Below, piece after piece: positions 6,426 to 9,421 of a stretch of 9,421 nt of DNA (the stretch's first letter is position 1; every line of letters begins with the position of its first letter). Where the stretch lies: positions 1 to 9,421 of the forward strand of contig JACCUM010000270.1 in NCBI GenBank assembly GCA_013811805.1. The letters are read 5' to 3'. The position numbers and the translations under genes were made by a program. The notes beneath the pieces are model-generated. The model did no database searches, was not told where the DNA came from, and worked only from the letters and a program-made list of their open reading frames with translations. This DNA comes from Geodermatophilaceae bacterium. GTDB lineage: Bacteria; Actinomycetota; Actinomycetes; Mycobacteriales; Geodermatophilaceae.

Positions 6426-7388
6426 GTGACCATGAGGGCGTGGCAGGTCCACGAGTTCGGGAAGCCGAGCGATGTCCTGCGCTTGGAGGACGTCGAGGTC
6501 CCCACACCCGGTGAAGGCCAGGTACTTGTCAGGGTCAGCGCCGCCGCCCTGAACTTCCCGGACCTGCTGATGATCGCCGGCAAGTACCAGGTCCGCCCCC
6601 CGTTGCCGTTCATCCCGGGCGTCGAGCTGACCGGAGAGATCGCCGAGACCGGACAACGCGTGATCGGTCCACCGGCCGAAGGCTTCGGTGCGTTCGCGGA
6701 GTACGCCCTGATGGAGGCCGCAGCGCTCTGGCCGGTCCCGGACGGAATGCCCGACGAGCAGGCCGCGTCGCTGTTTCTCACGTATCAGACCGGGCACGTC
6801 GGTCTGCACCGCCGCGCGCGACTGCAGCCCGGCGAGGTCGTCCTGGTGCACGCCGGTGCCGGGGGAGTGGGATCGGCGGCCATCCAGCTCGCGAAGGCCG
6901 CCGGTGCCACGGTGATAGCGACTTCTGGTGGCCCGGAGAAGGTCGCGGTGTGCCGTCAGCTAGGCGCCGATCACGCCATCGACTATCTGGCCGAGGACTT
7001 CGTGGGCCCGGTCAAGGAGATCACCGGCGGCCGGGGTGCGGACGTGATCTACGACCCGGTCGGCGGGGACGTCTTCGACCGCTCGCGCAAGTGCATCGCC
7101 TTCGAGGGGCGGATCGTGGTAGTCGGCTTCACTAGTGGGCGGATCGCCGATGCGCCGACCAATCACGCATTGGTCAAGAACTACAGCGTTGTCGGGTTGC
7201 ATTGGGGCCTCTACCGGACTCATGAGCCGACGCTCATCTCAGAGGTGCATGACCAGCTGAGCCGTCTGTACGCTGAAGGGGCCATCAAACCGCTTGTCTC
7301 GCAGACACTTCCTCTAGGCGAAGCGCCGCAGGCTCTGGACGCCCTGCGCCGTAGGGAAACGATCGGCAAAGTCGTCCTCACGCCGTAG
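6426..7388 (+). CDS. Zinc-free MDR oxidoreductase, NADPH:quinone reductase-like (320 aa)
   Basis: Cytoplasmic medium-chain dehydrogenase/reductase of the quinone oxidoreductase (zeta-crystallin/QorA-like) group, expected to reduce quinones or the double bond of enones with NADPH. Residues 1-120 form the GroES-like catalytic domain; ALNFPDLLMIAGKY (41-54) is typical, and there are no zinc-binding cysteines. The Rossmann domain starts near 125, with AGAGGVGSAAIQLAK at 143-157. GADHAIDY (180-187) and the DPVGGDVFD segment (210-218) are family signatures. The region after PGVELTGEI (64-72) is about ten residues shorter than in most relatives, which carry a longer loop before GDRVIG. The start is GTG 6426 or ATG 6432, two codons later. 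The gene is convergent with the DUF5703-like gene, 19 bases between stops. The actual substrate is not determined. Confidence 0.9.
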   Translation: MTMRAWQVHEFGKPSDVLRLEDVEVPTPGEGQVLVRVSAAALNFPDLLMIAGKYQVRPPLPFIPGVELTGEIAETGQRVIGPPAEGFGAFAEYALMEAAALWPVPDGMPDEQAASLFLTYQTGHVGLHRRARLQPGEVVLVHAGAGGVGSAAIQLAKAAGATVIATSGGPEKVAVCRQLGADHAIDYLAEDFVGPVKEITGGRGADVIYDPVGGDVFDRSRKCIAFEGRIVVVGFTSGRIADAPTNHALVKNYSVVGLHWGLYRTHEPTLISEVHDQLSRLYAEGAIKPLVSQTLPLGEAPQALDALRRRETIGKVVLTP

Positions 7389-7407
7389 TCGCGACGTCGT
7401 CTGTCCG

Positions 7408-7623
7408 CTACAACACCGGGCCTGGAAGGTGCGCGTGCGTACGGCGACGGCGCAACGTCACCTTCCGAGTTCCGTCGGCGTGCAGCAGCACCCGGGCCAA
7501 TTCCCAACCACCGGTATCGGCCTGAATCGAGAGGAGCATCGCCGCAGACGCGCGGTCGGTGCCTGGAGGTATGCGCACGGGTACGTACTCGTACTCCGTG
7601 CGCACACTGTTCATCCGCTGCAT
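7408..7623 (-). CDS. DUF5703-like small protein (71 aa)
   Basis: Short soluble protein with no signal peptide or membrane segment. The core TEYEYVPVRIPPGTDRA (residues 9-25), GGWELARVLLHADGTRKVTL (38-57) and a run of arginines matches the small actinobacterial family I know as DUF5703; its biochemical function is unknown. The alternation of hydrophobic and polar residues around ELARVLL and RKVTL suggests beta-strands. The ATG at 7623 lies seven bases after the lipoprotein stop, so translational coupling in the same operon is likely; ATG 7614 and GTG 7605 are alternative starts, and none has a strong ribosome site. The same frame is open upstream into the lipoprotein gene, but that part is a shadow. 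The C-terminal THAHLPGPVL is probably variable. Confidence 0.75.
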   Translation of the reverse strand: MQRMNSVRTEYEYVPVRIPPGTDRASAAMLLSIQADTGGWELARVLLHADGTRKVTLRRRRTHAHLPGPVL

Positions 7624-7630
7624 TGTTCGC

Positions 7631-8632
7631 TCAGGATTGGATGGTCTGCAACTCCCCGGTCGTCCGGCCGACCACGAAGACCCGGCCTGATTCCGGGTCC
7701 ACCGCCACCGTGTTGGGCTGGCGAACCGTGGGGAAGCGGGCAACCTCGCGCGGTTCGCCGCTGGACATGTCGAAGCCGACCACCTCATTGATTGCGGTGA
7801 GGGTCACCCAGAGGACATCGTCGATCGCGTCGTAGGCCAGTCCGTACGGGGTCCCGGGCAACGGCAGCCTGGCCTGCAGCTCGACCGGGTCGGCCCGAAA
7901 GGACAGCAGCGCATCGCCTCGGGTGTCGGCCACCAAAAGGTCCCCCCGGTTATCAGCCACGAGATGCGTCGGCCCGTCGCCGGCGGGCACCCGCCCGAGG
8001 CGTTCTCCGGCCGCGATGTCATAGACCGACAGCGAGAAGTCGGCCACGTCGATCACTCCGACAAGATCACCCACAGGTGCCAGACCACCTGGTTGAGTGA
8101 GATCGTCGAAGGTCTGGATCACTTCGCCGTTCTCGACGACCGACAGCGTCCCGCCCTTCTCGTCGCCGACCACGACTCGACCGGAGCCAACCTGGGTGGC
8201 GTCGTGCGGGTACTCCCCGACCTCGGTCGTGGTCACCCCACCTCCCGGCAAGGCGACCTGGATCAGCGCGTTGGAGTCCTCCCCAGGGACCAGCACCGGA
8301 CCACCCGGTGCGGCCAACTGCAGGTGGCGGGCGTGGCCGGGCAGTGGCACCTCGTTCTGCACCTGCCCGGTTGCTCCGTCCACCAGCAACAGTCGATTCG
8401 GGTCACGTACGGCGACGGCGAGCAGGCCGGTGACCGGGTCGAAGGCCAGGCCCTCCGGATCGGCCGCCAGGTCGGTGACCTGGCCTGCCGGGGCTGCGGT
8501 CGGCTGGGATGCGTCGGCCGGTTCGGCGGCACCAGGCGGTTCCGGCTCAGCATCTGTGGTGCAAGCGGGGAGCCAGATCAGGCATACCGAGGCGACGACG
8601 AGCACGCTGTCGCGTCGCGGGTGGGATCGCAT
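7631..8632 (-). CDS. Seven-bladed beta-propeller lipoprotein (YncE-like)
   Basis: Exported lipoprotein anchored to the outer face of the cytoplasmic membrane. The signal peptide has basic residues (RSHPRR), a hydrophobic core and a lipobox LPAC; the acylated Cys is residue 24 from ATG 8632. A linker of about 30 residues rich in Ala, Pro, Glu and Asp follows. Seven repeats of about 42 residues can be counted, each with a hydrophobic strand such as GLAFDP, DLLVAD, GLAYD or TVAVDPESG followed by a turn, together forming a complete seven-bladed propeller of YncE/SMP-30 appearance. Such domains bind ligands or proteins; no catalytic residues are obvious. In-frame TTG 8641 and GTG 8638 are alternative starts, and a weak AGG at 8647-8649 slightly favours them. 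The gene lies between the aldo/keto reductase and the DUF5703-like gene in one operon. From memory, mycobacterial LppL may be a relative; this is unverified. Confidence 0.87.
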   Translation of the reverse strand: MRSHPRRDSVLVVASVCLIWLPACTTDAEPEPPGAAEPADASQPTAAPAGQVTDLAADPEGLAFDPVTGLLAVAVRDPNRLLLVDGATGQVQNEVPLPGHARHLQLAAPGGPVLVPGEDSNALIQVALPGGGVTTTEVGEYPHDATQVGSGRVVVGDEKGGTLSVVENGEVIQTFDDLTQPGGLAPVGDLVGVIDVADFSLSVYDIAAGERLGRVPAGDGPTHLVADNRGDLLVADTRGDALLSFRADPVELQARLPLPGTPYGLAYDAIDDVLWVTLTAINEVVGFDMSSGEPREVARFPTVRQPNTVAVDPESGRVFVVGRTTGELQTIQS

Positions 8633-8641
8633 CAGCACCAA

Positions 8642-8682
8642 CTGTGCCTGGACATGTCAATCTGTGCCGCCTCAGTCTGTGC
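8642..8682. repeat. Three short CTGTGC direct repeats
   Basis: CTGTGCC occurs at 8642-8648 and 8662-8668, and CTGTGC again at 8677-8682, with spacings of 20 and 15 bases. They span the end of the aldo/keto reductase gene and the gap before the lipoprotein start. They could be binding sites for an internal promoter or chance. Confidence 0.3.
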
Positions 8683-9421
8683 GGTCCGGCCGAGGTGGGG
8701 CGGAGACGTCGTCGAGGGCCCGACGGATCTCGACGGGCAAGGTGAGGTCCTCGGCCGCCAGTGACCCGGTTAGCTGAGCAACGCTACGAGCCCCGACGAT
8801 GGGCGCCACCACGCCGGGCTGGTCGCGGACCCAGGACAGCGCCACGGCCAACGGGGAGGTGCCCAGTCCGTCGGCGGCCGTGATCACCGCCTCGACGATT
8901 CGCTGATCGTGCGGCGTCCGCAGCGGATCGATGTGCTGCCCCCATTCAGGGTGCGCACCACGTGAATCCGACGGAGTGGCGTGCCGGTACTTGCCGGTGA
9001 GCACCCCCTTGGCCAGCGGCGAGTACGGCAGGACGCCCAACCCCAGCGCCTCCGCGGCCAGCAGCACCTCCGCCTCGATTCCTCGACGGAGCAGGGAGTA
9101 CTCGACCTGGTGGGACACCAGCGGAGCCCGACCCGGCCAGGCCCGTTGCCAGGTCGTGGCCTGCGCCGACTGCCATCCGGTGAAGTTGCTGATCCCGACA
9201 TAGCGCACCTTGCCGCTGTCCACCGCGTGATCGAGCGCGCCCAGCGTCTCCTCCATCGGAGTGTCGTCGTCGTAGGTGTGCAGCTGCCAGAGATCGATGT
9301 GGTCCACGCCGAGTCGGTGCAGTGAACTGTCCAGCGCGTTGAGCAGGTGCAGGCGGGAGTTGCCGCGGTCCATCCGTCCGGGTCCGGTCGACAGACTTGC
9401 CTTGGTCGCCAACAGGATCTC
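8672..9421 (-). CDS. Aldo/keto reductase, C-terminal part (partial at right edge)
   Basis: NADPH-dependent oxidoreductase with a TIM-barrel fold that reduces aldehydes or ketones. About 249 residues are present; the N-terminal part, with the catalytic Asp and Tyr, lies beyond position 9421. The frame remains open to the edge, reading EILLATKAS, so apparent starts near 9412 are internal. Visible signatures are the catalytic Lys of ATK, the His of LWQLHTYDDDTP, the block GKVRYVGISNFTGW, the barrel strand HQVEYSLL, GVLPYSPLAKGVLTGKY, and the C-terminal NADP-binding stretch VAPIVGARSVAQL. The arrangement fits the AKR groups near YajO/Tas or voltage-gated potassium channel beta-subunit homologues; the substrate is unknown. 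It is the first visible gene of the operon that continues into the lipoprotein, about 30-40 bases after its stop. Confidence 0.93.
   Translation of the reverse strand, partial: EILLATKASLSTGPGRMDRGNSRLHLLNALDSSLHRLGVDHIDLWQLHTYDDDTPMEETLGALDHAVDSGKVRYVGISNFTGWQSAQATTWQRAWPGRAPLVSHQVEYSLLRRGIEAEVLLAAEALGLGVLPYSPLAKGVLTGKYRHATPSDSRGAHPEWGQHIDPLRTPHDQRIVEAVITAADGLGTSPLAVALSWVRDQPGVVAPIVGARSVAQLTGSLAAEDLTLPVEIRRALDDVSAPPRPDRTD

Noticed and set aside
7624..7788. N-terminal extension of the DUF5703-like frame into the lipoprotein gene
   Set aside because: The first 55 codons overlap the end of the lipoprotein in another frame and are Arg/Ser/Pro-rich; family similarity begins only after 7623.
8632..8660. 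TTGACA (minus strand, 8660-8655) as a -35 box for the lipoprotein
   Set aside because: No acceptable -10 hexamer lies 16-19 bases downstream; the expected position falls on the start codon region.

Overview
The window is a dense, GC-rich stretch, almost certainly from an actinobacterium. Third codon positions are mostly G or C and gaps between genes are short. Promoters look leaderless or nearly so, and a lipoprotein is followed by a small protein of the actinobacterial DUF5703 type. No stretch longer than 300 bases lacks a gene.

Layout. Positions 1-53 are the hydrophobic C-terminal tail of a plus-strand gene, followed by a hairpin terminator. A tRNA-Leu(GAG) on the minus strand (145-232) is divergent from an M20-family metallopeptidase (319-1641), which has its own hairpin terminator. 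Then comes a block of redox and regulatory genes: a classical short-chain dehydrogenase (1736-2551); a convergent LysR-type regulator (2572-3483, minus); divergent from it, an Hsp31/DJ-1-like protein (3611-4336) followed 28 bases later by a DHA2-type MFS exporter (4365-5813). Next is a degraded second short-chain dehydrogenase (about 5835-6350, minus), divergent from a zinc-free NADPH:quinone oxidoreductase-like enzyme (6426-7388). The window ends with a minus-strand operon: aldo/keto reductase (entering at the right edge), a seven-bladed beta-propeller lipoprotein, and a DUF5703-like small protein.

How the parts may work together. The LysR / Hsp31-like / MFS trio looks like a local regulon: a divergent regulator, a probable glyoxalase or deglycase-type enzyme, and an exporter, with two dyads in the shared 127-base intergenic region. 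With the neighbouring SDR, MDR and AKR enzymes, the window is rich in carbonyl and quinone chemistry. A shared role in detoxifying reactive carbonyls is inference, not something the sequence proves.

I found no phage defence system, CRISPR array, insertion sequence or integrase. The most notable anomaly is the SDR gene at 5835-6350. It has a clean in-frame internal loss of roughly 80 residues covering the catalytic Ser/Tyr/Lys, and no normal start codon.
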